DNA of 64,000 nt from Flammula alnicola (taxonomy: Eukaryota > Basidiomycota > Agaricomycetes > Agaricales > Strophariaceae), in the NCBI GenBank assembly GCA_015499995.1, contig JADNRV010000199.1, positions 1-64,000 of the forward strand. Direction: 5' to 3'. This document shows positions 11,542 through 23,104 of the stretch, in pieces. The stretch's first letter is position 1. Each line of letters opens with the position of its first letter. The notes below the pieces were generated by a model, which was not told where the DNA came from, did not search any database, and saw nothing but the letters and a program-made list of their open reading frames with translations. The translations under genes were made by a program, and so were the position numbers.

Positions 11542-13508
11542 CTATTCACTGTCCTCGGTATGATACCCATCATCTTCCTCGGCGTATTCAATCTGCTCGC
11601 GCTCAGCGGCACGACGTCTGCCATCTATGAGTTCAACCACAACCTGCCCGCCTCCTTTCAATTGGTCGATCTCTGACAGTTTAACTCCTCGTTTCCACGG
11701 AATCTCCATCCTTGGATAAGCCGATGCTACACGGAAGCCCCAATACTCCTCTGCCTGATTTAAGATATGGTCTTCCAGTGCCATTTCACCTGTGCTTGAT
11801 TGCTCTGGAAGAGCAAAGGGATCGTCTGCTGCAGTGAATTGGGGTGGGATGAAATGCGCGTCCACTAACGCGTACAGGGAAGTCAGAGAAGCGGATTGCG
11901 CGAACGACTGCACGATGCGACCCCCGCTTGGCAGTCGGATGGCGATGCGTAGACTTCCTTGCCCCGCATCTCCGGGTGGGGTGTTGACAATCGCCCGTCG
12001 AGTCCACCTCCGCCATGCCATCCTGTCGCTTTCTTTCTGGCGCGCTATCTCAGCTTCTCTGGCCCTTCTTTGCGACGCCAGCCGGGCCTCTTCTTCGGCC
12101 ATCCGCTTCGCCTCGAGTTGGGCTCTTTCTTCTGCCATCTTCGCTTCGATACGCTCCTTGTCACGTTTCGCGGTATTTTGGAATGCTCGATCTTGTTCCT
12201 CGCGGAGGTGACGGTCCCGCTCGCGCTCTCGCTGTGCGGCGATGATTCGACCGAGAAAAGGCGTCACGCGAGGTAGTAGTTGGCGCTCGAGGTGGTCAAC
12301 GAGCGTTTGTGCAGAAGTAGGACCTGAGGATGGGACACTTTTGCCTTGATGCCGCGATAGCACGGTAAGCGACGGGGGAGATGCATTTCGGGAGGATGAA
12401 GAAGAGGGATTGCGACGGGGTTGTAGTGCCAGGAAGGCAACGAATGGGTACGTTGTTGCTTGCAACTTCTCTGAAGCTGTTCGAGGCCATTAGTGAACTG
12501 TATGTAATGGACCGGGGTAGCAGACAAACTGACCACTCCATGCCTCTTGGTCTCGAACATCGCCTCCCCAAACGATGATATCGTTTTCATAAAGCGTTTT
12601 AACGAAAGCAGGGTCCGTAAGAGTTGATCTATGGAAACAGTTTTAGAAGAACCTGAGAAGTAGTTACATTTGACACTTACCGCTTGAATTCTGCAACGTC
12701 GTCATGCTCCTCGCTGACAAGTATCACACAGCCTATCTTGGCCTCTCGTTGGCATGTCCGCAGCATATCCTCGTATGAGCAAATAGTGAAATCAGGCAAG
12801 TACTTTCTTCCGTCGTCGAAGGGCCCATTTGTGACGTATGATCTTGAAGTCAATGATGACTGTCCGGGATCCATGAGGAGTGACGAGGTTGTCCCTCGAG
12901 GTAATTTTGAGCGCCCAATAGAAATTGCGCCTGTTTCTTCCTCTAGCTCTCTCAGCCATCTATCAGGACCACCTCGGGATGACGGACGAGGACGCAGTGG
13001 GCGGTAAAAGTTGAGACTCGAGAATCGGAGCTGTGGAATTGGTATATGGAGGACTCCAAAGATGAATCTGAAAAGACTGGAAAGAACGTGAAGTGGAAAG
13101 GCTATGAAGGGCCACAGAGGGCGAGCTAGAGAAAGATAGGAGGAAGGTTGCTATAAATTCACATTTAAATGACAGAAGGAAAGGAGTTTAGGTGCAGACG
13201 TACCCTTTGTCGTACGGGCAGATCAGGTTCGCCTTGCCGTGAATCATCGATATCAAAGGTCTGAACGGCGTGGCTGCGTGAAGAAGACGGTAGAGGTGCT
13301 GCAGAAGTAGAGCTAGTACCGAAAATGAGCTCGGCCGCTCTCTACACAGGATTCAGCGGAAGAACAAACTTCATGAAATTCAAAAACTGACCTGTACGTC
13401 CCAATCGACGCTGCTTAACACACTAACAGCAACCTCGTCGTCAGATCCATTCGTAATTTCTCGTAGCTGCAACACAGCGCGCCTCTGGGCGTCATCCAGG
13501 GCATCCAT
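11542..13508 (-). CDS. UBA-UAS-UBX protein, FAF2/UBXD8 (Ubx2) type
   Basis: The gene starts at 13508 (MDALDDAQRRAVLQLREITN) with a UBA-like bundle. A short region follows with a hydrophobic hairpin (LWPFIAFPLHVLSSLFRFIF, read near 13,060-13,120), a UAS thioredoxin-like domain (CVILVSEEHDDVAEFKR; FVKTLYENDIIVWGGDV), a long charged coiled coil (12,000-12,250; RERERDRHLREEQDR) and a C-terminal UBX domain (LRIAIRLPSGGRIVQSFAQS, ending near 11,600). This order is that of FAF2/UBXD8 and yeast Ubx2, membrane adaptors that recruit Cdc48/p97 to the ER and lipid droplets for protein degradation. Five or so introns fit. The C-terminus is acidic. Membrane hairpin and p97 role are inferred from the family. 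Confidence 0.8.
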
Positions 13509-14727
13509 AACAGCGTCAAGAACGTGGCGGACTGGTGTGCTAGCCTCAGCGCTCGGTGCTGAAAGTCACGTGGATTACGGTGACTTGCGTTGGGAAAAAT
13601 TGGTCATTCCCAGGGCTTCCGGAATCAAATCTGTGCGTTTTGGGAGCCAGGGTTTTCTCCGCCAAAGTCGAAAATTCTGCCCAGGGTTTTCCCATAAAGG
13701 GACGACTTTGTCGTCATGTCCTTGCTGTGGACACACTTTTTTCACATTGATTTATATTCTAATACTGACTAAGTACTAGTTATTTAGCCACATATTTTTC
13801 GTTGGCAAAAAAATATATTTTACAGTAAGTATTGTCTGTGGTCGCATGCTGCTTGTCGCCAACCTTCGGTTGGCTCCTCGCAGCACTAATAAAAGATAGA
13901 ATGGCTAGACAGAAGTGAGTTCGTAACAAAGGCAAAAACCTCGAATCCAAATAAGTGCAAGCAACTTGCAGAAAACTTTGCGAAAGGATAGGGAGAAGAT
14001 AGTATTTGATCATGTTTGAGTCAAAGACATAACCCTTGAAACCAAATAAACAAGTTGCAGAAAACTTTCGAAAGGATAGGGTGAAGATAGTATTTGGTCA
14101 TGTTTGATACAGAGACATAACCCTCGAAACCAAACAAACAAGTTGCAGAAAAGTGCTTCCTTATATAGTTAATTTAGACAGTGGGGGAACCTTCTGTTTC
14201 ACAGCAAGGCCAAACCGGCAAGTTTTTTCACACCACAGGCTAGCCACCACGCCCATCAGAGAATTCGGGGAATTTGTACAACGCTTTATAAGGGGAATAT
14301 CGGTGCTGCAATACCCTATCATCACCGTATAACTTTCCATCATATGGCAGCACCCATTATATGGGCAATACATCGACACGCAGCTTAATATCTTGGCTGC
14401 CATATTGCTGCCATATTGATACCAGTGTATCATGTACCGTAAACATGATAGCCAGCTTGTAAAATTATCGCCATCTGATTGCCCACTTATAGAAGTGTGC
14501 AATGATGACCGTCATTGGTAATGGATTACAGCTTGAGTGTCATTAAGGGAATGCGAGGTAATTCTTCGTCAAATTTATGGGTAGTGATAACGTTGAGCCA
14601 GTAATACATGAACTGGCAAGGTCATGTCATGAAGATTCTCAGCTTAGAAGACCAGGTAAGGGGAAAGCAGTGTGATCAGAAAAGACCATAAATTCAATAG
14701 TAGGTAGGTAATGATAACGAGAGTAAA
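13509..14727. other. Transition into repeat-rich sequence
   Basis: About 1.2 kb without a supported gene. It marks the change from host genes to mobile elements and contains a tandem repeat (13935-14155). A 113-residue minus-strand frame at 14161-14502 resembles nothing I know and lies beyond the DUF6698 gene's stop. Confidence 0.4.
13935..14155. repeat. Tandem repeat, about 87 bp unit, 2.5 copies
   Basis: The unit contains TTGCAGAAAACTTT, CGAAAGGATAGGG, GAAGATAGTATTTG, TCATGTTTGA and GACATAACCCT, repeated twice in full with a third partial start at the right end (CAAGTTGCAGAAAA). The copies differ by a few substitutions. It sits downstream of the DUF6698 gene and may be subterminal sequence of the surrounding Plavaka-type unit. 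Confidence 0.75.
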
Positions 14728-16277
14728 CTAGTCATAATTGGCCTCTTGCTCTAGGAGCCGATTGCGTGAAGCATCTGAATCAGTAGTCGCGGCTACATGC
14801 TGCAGGAAGACTTGACTAAAAGGAAAATATCGGCCGTAAATTCGAGCTTTTGAAAGTAGTCAATAGTGTACCTATTCCACCAGGCCAGTAAATCATCGAC
14901 TCGGCACTGGGAAGCCGGATTGTGGAACTCTTCAAAGTAGTCGACAATAAAGTTGTAGAAGCCAATGAAGCTGAAGCCGTTGTGGGTATCGACCCATTGA
15001 GTAGCATCTGTTAGATTGAAAACGAGCTAGCAAATCATATATAAGCAAACAAGTCATCAAAAAAAAGCATAAGATGATGCACCAAGACTGCTGCATAGGC
15101 AATAGAATGGCCAGTAACCTTACCATCCACGTTGAGAAGGGAGGAAACATTCATCTTTGTGGCTTTAGATGACGTGTGTTTCTTTCTGGATGGGCCTTCC
15201 TCTTCCTCCTCTTCTTCGAAACCTTCGGCTGATGAGGGCGACGTAAAGATTGCGCAGTAAACCTAAAAGGATATGTTAGCGAGTGTTCACAGGATAAAAT
15301 GAAGGCTGACCTGCAAGAGCAACTTGCTCCTCAAGAAATTGAGTTCAACCCGATATGTATCAACCCCGCCCTTCGAATATAGACAGTTGAGGTAATAGTT
15401 TGCACTGATGTTGAAGCCTTCCTTTGTAGCACGAATGTTGGCATGAACCCTATGGTAGCCACATCGGTACAGGACCCAGGAATCAATAACAAAAAGAAGC
15501 GCGTACTCAAGGTTATCCCAATCAAAGTCAATCAGTGTGAGTAAACTGCCACACATGTTGTGCTGGAGACCTCGGTTGTCTCGCTTTGTCCTCAAAAGGG
15601 GTTCAGTTGGTTTATACTCCCTGTTAATCTGATCGTAAACCTCTTCTTTCACCCTCTTGATATCATCGCCGCGGGCACCATTAGCCCCCTCTTGAAGCTT
15701 GAAAAAAAAATAGATGTCAGATCTTAATCATAGAAAATAATAGAGGGGCAGGACACACATCAGAAAGGAAGGTGTTTAGGCTTCCAATATCTGGGTCTTG
15801 GATGACTTTCTTGAGTTGAGGGATCAGCCGGAGGAAGAGGTTATAAGCTGTAAATGTACGGTCTCACCTGAAAAGGATGAGAGGATGTACAAAATAAAAA
15901 AAACCAAACATAAAAACTTACGCCCGTTTGATGCGGGGGTCTGACTCCATGACGTTGGCGCCTTCGATGTTTCGGCAATCAGCCTCATCTACAATGCTGG
16001 AGAGACCTTTGAAGAGGGAGACGACCTTCCAAATTCCCCTTCCCATAGTTTTCACGGTGCTAAAGAAAATAATGTCAGAATTGTAAGAAAGGTGCGACAA
16101 GAGTACATATGCAGTCTTCTTTGGCTGTGACTGTGTAGCTTCTGCAAGCTGTTCATGCATAGTTGCAAGCCTGCATTTAAGTGTTGCAAAGGCAGCAGCA
16201 GTTGCTACTGGGTCTCCAAAGTCCATCAGAGGGGATGAGGACCAATGGGAAGGAGAGCTGGGTGGCATTGAAGACAT
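14728..16277 (-). CDS. DUF6698-type protein, Plavaka partner gene
   Basis: Spliced minus-strand gene. The N-terminus (MSSMPPSSPSHWSSSPLMDF) leads into a short coiled coil (KCRLATMHEQLAEATQS), then LYNLFLRLIPQLKKVIQDPD, LQEGANGARGDDIKRVKEEV, RTKRDNRGLQHNMCGSLLTL, VYCAIFTSPSSAEGFEEEEE, KVTGHSIAYAAVLVHHLML and finally FYNFIVDYFEEFHNPASQ, LLAWWNSQVFLQHVAATTDS. This is the domain order of DUF6698, a mushroom-specific family of unknown function. The C-terminal WWN..VF box is reached by an intron ending near 14,815 and the stop is at 14728-14730. Unlike the adjacent transposase, no in-frame stop was needed. It lies downstream of that transposase on the same strand, the same arrangement as in the second Plavaka unit at 51-57 kb. 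Confidence 0.65.
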
Positions 16278-17392
16278 GATGGTCGTCGAATGCTGCAGGG
16301 CATCGTTTGGTTCTTTCTGGTTAATCCACGAGTATTTAAACACGAAAAAATCAGCGTAAAAGGACTTACATTGTCAATCCATATCGTAAAAAATCAGGAC
16401 CTGGCCAAGCAGGTGACTAAGTTCCTACAAATAAAAATCAGCGAGCACAAGGCATGATCACAGTATGAACCTGAATAAATTAGGATATATTGCTATTCTA
16501 TGGGGATGGAAAGGCATGATGGCCATATGAGCCTGACCTTGAATCAAGCGGAACAGAAAGAAATTTGCAAAAGAAAGAAATACTGACCCGCGCGATCGAG
16601 CAGAGTGGATTCAAGGCATCTCTTCTTCCTGCATTATGGACGAGATCTGTGCGATAATGTGGAGTGTAATGGATATCAAAAGATAAAGAAACGAGAGGGT
16701 ATTAGAGGCCGAGAGTGGGGAACAACATGGTGGTAAGAGAGAGAGAGAGAGGAAGTTTTCCAATAAGCAATCTATGTTGATTCACGATCATGTGATCACG
16801 TGATAAACGAATTCACTGTGATGCAGATCAAATCCAACTCCTTTGCACACACAGTCAATGTTACGATGCTCACTCATGCTACATCCTTTGGCCTTTCCAG
16901 AGATCGGATCACAGTCCAATGGCTATACTATATTACTATCGCTCCATAATAAATCTTGTTTTTGTCCTCGTCAGTTCTTCTTGTGAACCACAATTTCGAC
17001 TTGGAGTTGCCTACCAGCATGCAACTTCTCTCTGCCTCCACGTCACTCCATTGCAGAGGCATTTTTTGCCTGCTAATTTTTCTTTTATTTCTTCTAGCCA
17101 TCATCTGTATGCCTCAGCAATGGGCATGTGTCTCGACTTGTATGAAAACCTATTCCAAGTCCTCTTCTTTGGCAAAACACAAGAGAACTCATCAGGAAAA
17201 CTCCATCAGTCTGGCTTGGTCTGACTCGTCTGGCTTGTCTGGCGGGTATGGGGCCAGAATGGTAGGAACTGTCAGAGCTGATCAGAATTTGAATTCCGTC
17301 ATAATCTCGTCAGAATATTAGATCATCTCAGAGTTGTAAACCTCCACCAGAACCTAGCCAGACATCCAGAATGGTCAGAAGTACAATTATTA
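16278..17392. other. Spacer between DUF6698 gene and transposase
   Basis: About 1.1 kb with no supported gene. It includes a GA microsatellite (16735-16752) and short frames that look non-coding. It should contain the DUF6698 gene's promoter. Confidence 0.4.
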
Positions 17393-20300
17393 TTAAAAAG
17401 CAACTTCATTCACATGGTGATCAGCGTACTTATTTACAAAGAAAGATTTAAAGGAATCAAGAGACCATATGTGACGAAAACGAAGAGGAAGAAGCTGCTT
17501 TCTGAAGACTGGAAGCAGGTGAGCACCACGCAGAATGGTGTCAATGTGGACAACAGACGTAAGCCTGTTACCGCGGTCATCAATCTCTGGCTTCACAACC
17601 CACATACCTGTCTGCTCTTCAGGTGACCTGCCTACTTTCTTAAACCATTCCACAAGCACACATGGGTATTCCTCACCCTCGTAAGAAAAGGAAAAAAAGA
17701 GCTTGACTTGGACAACACTCATCCCACGAAAGCCTGGTTTTTCTTGATCTTCAACCACAAATACACAGTCCCTCTGTGGACCAGTTGCTCACCATGATGG
17801 AGTTGAATGGATGCGCTCGCGACACATTCCATGGATGCCTGAGATATCGCTCAGAGCATAGAATGTCGCAACAGCAGAATGAAAGACAGAAATTGGAGAA
17901 ATCATCTCCAGAATGTCGTCGGACATGTCAGAGTCTGCACTGAAGCTGGATGCGTCATCCTGCGATGTGTCAAGCTGCTGGCAGAGGAATTCATGGACTA
18001 GGGATGGAAAGCGAGGTTCCCTGATGTGAATGGCGAGTGATGACAACTCAGATGGATATTTTCGCTCTGAAAATGAAAATTTTGTGAGAGATGCAGTAAA
18101 CAATCTTGAAACAGATACCACACCTTTCATTTGTGCTAGCTTGACATCCGCCAAGACCCTCTCATCCGTAGGTCCTCCGTCATCATCCTCGTCTTCCACA
18201 ACAGGCACCTGACATTTGGGTGGAAGCATTTGACGTGATATGTAGTCAGCCTGAGCAGCGTTGAGTTTGTCGAGACGTTGGTTTGTTATCAACATCTGGC
18301 CTAGTGCCTCGAAATGGCTTGAACATCGCCAGGGCTTCTTGACAGCCGTAATGTGCCGCTATTCCGTTATTGATGAACAAAGCCCACCTGGGGCACCAAA
18401 TTCTTGAATATTGTTTTGATAGTGGACCAACGAGTGCTGATGTGGCAACGAGAATCCATTGCGAACTCCAGACACTCGGAATATCTCTTGGTAGATATGG
18501 AACTGACGAAGGGCGCTGTCGAGTGATTGAAGCATAGCGCTGTCGAAGTGACAAGTCGGCACGTCTTGCAATGTAGCAAAAGTCAAGGAAAGCGGATATG
18601 CACTTTACTACCTCCGGAGGAATGAGACCATGAATTGCAGGTAAATAGATCTGAAAATAGGACTTCGTGAGTATGAGGCCATCTAGCATTCAACTGAAAT
18701 GAAACATACCTTCATCAAGGCTTTAGAGTCATCGCCGGTCCACTGCTTGAAACAGCGACCTTGCTTGAAGCGACACAACTCTGGAAAGGGAGGAACAGCT
18801 GCCAATCTGTACAGAAGTCAGCCAAGTTCATAATAGAGATTTAAAAGAGCTTACCTTCGGTCTATTTCATCCATTATATGGTTCGCTTCTGCTGTCTCAT
18901 AAACAGCCTCTAGATATTCTCCCACCCATGTAACGAGGTGATCTTTGAACGTCCCTTTGATGGCTTGATGGAGAAGGTCTGACGAGATGAGTTCATGAAT
19001 ATCCGCGCGTGGAAAGTCGCGGGTAAAAGGCACAATTTGGGGATCGATTCCGTATTCATCCCGTAACGTCGCTGTATCGAAACTTGCTATCAATGTGTCT
19101 GTTAGCATGTTTGTTCGAGGACCGCCAGAACTGTCGATATCTGTTGGAAGTGAGGTACAGCTGTTGATAATTTTTAGTTGAGTAAATGTTTGATTATACA
19201 CGGTGAAATACAAACATACCGTGGACACCAGTTTTGAAGTATGCCAGCTAGCATTACCTGCTCCGGATAATCAGCGATAAAGGGGCCCAAGTCGAAGATA
19301 ATGTGACGGAAATGGCCATCGGGACATCGATATACGGCCGGAGTTTTCATTGCTGGCCTCAAAGTTGAGAGAATGGCGGAAATGGATGAATGGTAGAGCT
19401 GGCGCTTGAATCGGCAGAAATTCAGGTCGTTATCATATTTACAGTCATCTGGGACATGAATCAGTGCTTTCGACCATGGAAACGAATGGTGGTATCATAC
19501 CTTTGGGTATGGCTAAAAACCCAATCAGAACTACAGCATTCCGATGTGCACAGTGGACCGAGTTATGGACGGTGCCAATGGAAAGATACAATGGATGGTA
19601 CTCAATGTCGCCGGTGCCCACAGAGACAGTGGTTTTGTCACTGCCCAATATGATAGGAACATACATAGCCCCATCGTTATTGACAGGATCCTCCTCATAT
19701 ATCATATCCAGTATCCTAAGCTTAGCATGGACCCACACCGAAAATAAAATGAGACTTACAGAGTGACACCATGCATAATTAGCTGACATGAAATCAGCCC
19801 ATCGCTGCTTTCCATCCTTATCATCCTTATCGGTCTTCACTGACTCCACATACGGAGCCGCGTCGAACTCGTTATCAAAATCTGGGTTTGCGAGGATATT
19901 TCAGACGACAACCTCAGGATCGCGGTACCAAATCTCATACTCCTGCTGCTTCCAGTTGGGCGCATCCTTCTCGATTTCATCAATAGAAGTCTTAAAACAC
20001 TGCCATGGTGCATCGCCTGTGTGACATTGAATAATAAGTGCGGTTTCATCTTTATGTTGCATCCGAAAACCACTTACCTTCCTCGATTGCATCAATTGTA
20101 TCATAAATGTGTTTATAGCTTTCAAATGGACCAGAACTCCCGTGCTTCATAAGCAACAAACCCCATAATTCAAGCAGATAGTTAATATTGCCTTGCGACA
20201 TTTCCTCTCTGTGGTAAAGGAAATCTGCGACTTTAAATTGAAGTTCGCTATCAAATGGTGTCCAGTCGTCGCACTTCTTTTGAGTTCGAGGAGGTGCTGG

Positions 20301-20725
20301 GGTTCCTTCAGGGAGGTAGTTCCCATTTTCATCACATGGCTGATCTTACAGAAAGACATAAGCCTACAATTTCATCAAAAAGGGATGATATAAGAGTGAA
20401 ACAAACCATTTATGAATGGATGATAGGTCCGCTCCAATTTGGGGATAGATTCTTCAGGCTCAGACTCTTGTCGATCTGGAGCTGGTGAGGGAAACTGCAA
20501 TGGAGAAGGTGGCATTGTAGAAGAGTGAGAAGGAACAGGAGAGGAGGCCAGAGATTCGGGAATTACTTCCTGTAGATTTGTGGGAAGCCTATGGCCATCA
20601 AATTTTCGGTGGGAAGTTCGAACATGATTAGTTCACCCAGATTCACTCCTGAAGGTTCTAGGACACCCTCTGTGAGTACAACGGAGGTTTGCTGCTGAGC
20701 TATGTTGCTTTGAACCACGGGACAT
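17393..20725 (-). pseudogene. Plavaka-type KDZ transposase, decayed
   Basis: Reading the minus strand with introns restores most of a KDZ-superfamily (Plavaka group) transposase. It has an N-terminal C2H2-like finger (CTHRGCPRTFRSESG), then YHREEMSQGNINYLLELWG, GAMYVPIILGSDKTTVSVGT, AHRNAVVLIGFLAIPK, VYRCPDGHFRHIIFDLGPF, IVPFTRDFPRADIHELISSD, LLHQAIKGTFKDHLVTWVGE, HSLVHYQNNIQEFGAPGG and, at the end, HIDTILRGAHLLPVF and FVNKYADHHVNEVAF. In-frame stops lie at 20633-20635 (TGA, inside the zinc finger), 19901-19903 (TGA), 18359-18361 (TAG) and 17789-17791 (TGA). A frameshift falls near 18,540-18,560 between FCYIARR and LDSALRQFHIYQEIF. It is therefore inactive, although nearly all of the protein is recognisable. 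The terminal repeats of the element could not be located. Confidence 0.85.
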
Positions 20726-21008
20726 GATTGGGGTACAGAAACTTGAGGAGAAATGAACGTAGAGTAAAGACAGGAGCAGTATCCAGGGGAACATTTTAAA
20801 AAAAGCACATGACAAGTTGAAATTCAACCTCATAAACGTGATTCGTCGGTAACTCAACAACAACACTATTCATTCCTTCCCCAACACCTGCGCTTGCCAT
20901 GTAGACTGAATTCCCTCGACAACATGACTGAAGATGACAATATTGATGAGGACACAGCACCCAAAAAGTGCAAGACGACTTACGACTGAGAGCACCCCAC
21001 TGAAAACC
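20726..21008. other. Upstream flank of the transposase pseudogene
   Basis: Short AT-rich sequence between the transposase start and the left terminal repeat of the next element. Nothing else is recognisable. Confidence 0.4.
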
Positions 21009-22908
21009 GAGTACTTTTCACTCCCCCACTGATTCCATGTGGAATGGGAGGGAATCCACATGGAATGGAGGGAATCCACGTGGAATGGGAGGGAATCCAC
21101 ATGGAATGGAAGGAATCCACATGGAATGATAAAATTCCGGTGGACTCTGGAGAGGAATTAAGATAAATTAGGCACTTATATAGCAATGTACAATGTGAGG
21201 AGAAAATCAAATATATTTATTAATACTATTAATTACATAGTATACTACTAAAAAAGCGGCAGGAAGATAGGGTTAGGGGTGAAAATGCAAGAAAACGAGC
21301 AGCAGGAATGCCCTGCCACTCGTTTTTGATGTACCGGGTGCCTTCGCACACGGCCATCCCATGGCCGCCGCCGCCACAGTGTCATTGTCATCACTGGCTT
21401 TGGTGTTGGCAACACGGCGGAGGCGCCGTCAACAGCCTTAGCTGCACTCGTGCGTCTACGGGGTCATCGTCACGTGGTCACCTCCGTCGTCGCCTCGTCA
21501 TCATGTCCGTCCTCACCTTGTCACCTCGTCGCGTGGTCGTCGTGTCGGTCCGTCGTTGCGTCGTTCATCGCATCGGTCGTTCATTGCGTCGTTCATCGCG
21601 TCGGTCGTTCGTCGCATCGGTCATTCGTCGCATCGGTCGTTCGTCGCATCGGTCGTTCGTCGCATCAGTTGTTCATTGTGTCATCGTTGTGTCAGTCGTC
21701 GTGGCTTCCGTTGTTGCGGCGTCGCATCGCCGTTGTTGTTGCGACCGCCTACGCGATGTCAGAACGACACGGGAGCACCAGGTCGTGCTCCCGCGTCATT
21801 GCCGTCGCGGTGGTCGCGTGGCGGATGTGGTTGTGGTGGGCAGACGGCCATCTGCTGGCCTCGACCTGCTCGGACCTGTCTGCGGGAGGTTCGGGATCAG
21901 CGGAAGGGATGTGATGGGGGATGGACGTATGGGGTATGGGTGGGCGTTACGGCAGCCACGTCATTGGCAGCCGTCGCTGCTCTCATGTCATCATCGCGTC
22001 CGTGGTTGCATCGTCGGCGCTTCCGTGTTTGCGGCGTTGTCGCGTCCGTTGTCGCGTCCGTTGTCGTGTCGTTGGTGCCGCCGTGGTCGCGTCATGTCGT
22101 CGGCCCTTCCGTGGTGGCGGCGTCGTCATCTCGGTCGTGGCTTCCGTCGTCGCCTTGTCGGCACTTCCGGGGTCATGTCACTGTCACGGTGTCATCGCAT
22201 CCGTGGTCGTGTCGTCGTCGCGACTGCCCACCCTACGTTCCCGTGGCGTACATGCTGCATGCCAGTTGTGGGGTGGGCCGCGTGCGACGTTGCCATCAGC
22301 GTCGTTTGATGTGCCCGCAGCACGGGGCATCTGCGAGGGACGCAGTGCGGGGTCAGCCTTCATTGCGGGGCCGTCGTTTATGACATACCGTGTGGGCCTC
22401 CCATTTCTGGGTCCCCCCTTGGTATCCAACACCCCCCGCGGCACGTATTCCCTTATGTGCCGTGCCGTCACGTCCTGCTGGCTCGGTGGTGCGTATCCGC
22501 ACCGTTGTCGTTGGGTGCTGTGGTCGTCGTCATCGTTGGTTCCGTGGTTGTGTGGTCATGGTGAGCATGGAGCAGCAGGTGGTCCGTGTGGAGGGATGGC
22601 GATGGCGGGAACATGGGGATGGTGGTGGGAGGGAAGAATGGTGGTGACGTGGCAACATTGCAGCTGCGTCACCACGCGGCAACATGTTGCCAATTTGCCA
22701 AGGTCACGTGCACTGCTCGGGCTTTTCGGACTCCATCAGTTCGTGCCAAATTAACCGAAATCATTGTATAATTAATTTAAAATGATTAATTAATTACTTA
22801 ATACAATAAATATATACTAAATCATGCACAGGTGACCGGATTCCATTTTCCATTCCGTTTTGCATTCCGTTCCAGCAAATTCCGGTGCCCATACCGGATT
22901 CCGGTGAT
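21009..22908 (+). mobile_element. DNA element with subterminal repeats, right end lost
   Basis: The left end at 21009-21036 begins GAGTACTTTTCACTCC and continues CCCACTGATTCC; it matches the left end of the miniature element at 61961. Directly inside are five or so imperfect repeats of GGAATCCACATGGAATG (21037-21130). Near the right side (22838-22905) the characteristic CCGGATTCC, CCATTCCG and GCATTCCGTTCC repeats reappear, but the terminal repeat is missing because the LTR unit starts at 22909. The interior is GC-rich low-complexity DNA with no transposase, so the element is non-autonomous or its core was replaced. Confidence 0.6.
21440..22230. repeat. GC-rich minisatellite-like block
   Basis: Degenerate short repeats built on CGTCG, TCGTCGCATCGGTCGTTCG and GCGTCGTTCATCGC, densest at 21540-21690 and weaker to about 22,230. 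Overlapping long open frames (333, 275 and 277 codons in the + frames) arise because the repeat has few stop codons; their products are Arg/Ser/Val-rich without domain structure. I do not call them genes. Confidence 0.7.
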
Positions 22909-23104
22909 AGGGCCGCAAACCGGCCACGCGTGAATTTCGCGATATATCATCTTTTACCTATAGAATATAACCGAGATAGAGAGACTATAACGCACCCAAG
23001 TTAGTAGTCTAAGGCCTAGCTATGCGACTACTAGCTGTCATATAACCTGTGACAATGGTAATCAGACGCGGTTCAGAGCTAGCTGAGTCCGTATGATAAG
23101 CCGG
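22909..23104 (+). repeat. LTR-associated 200 bp unit, copy 1
   Basis: This unit starts TGATAGGGCCGCAAA, ends GATAAGCCGG, and is almost identical to 24366-24567. Each copy is preceded by CCGG. In the right-hand copy it runs directly into the forward LTR segment, so TGATAGG may be the true LTR start (TG) with TCTCTCA (CA) at 25825 as the end, giving an LTR of about 1.46 kb. Confidence 0.65.

Noticed and set aside
14161..14502. 113-codon minus-strand frame as a separate gene
   Set aside because: Unusual composition, no recognisable domain, and it lies beyond the DUF6698 stop in repeat-rich sequence.
21308..22754. Long open frames of 275-333 codons as possible new genes
   Set aside because: They overlap in three phases over a low-complexity repeat, give Arg/Ser/Val-rich products without domains, and show no introns unlike real genes here.
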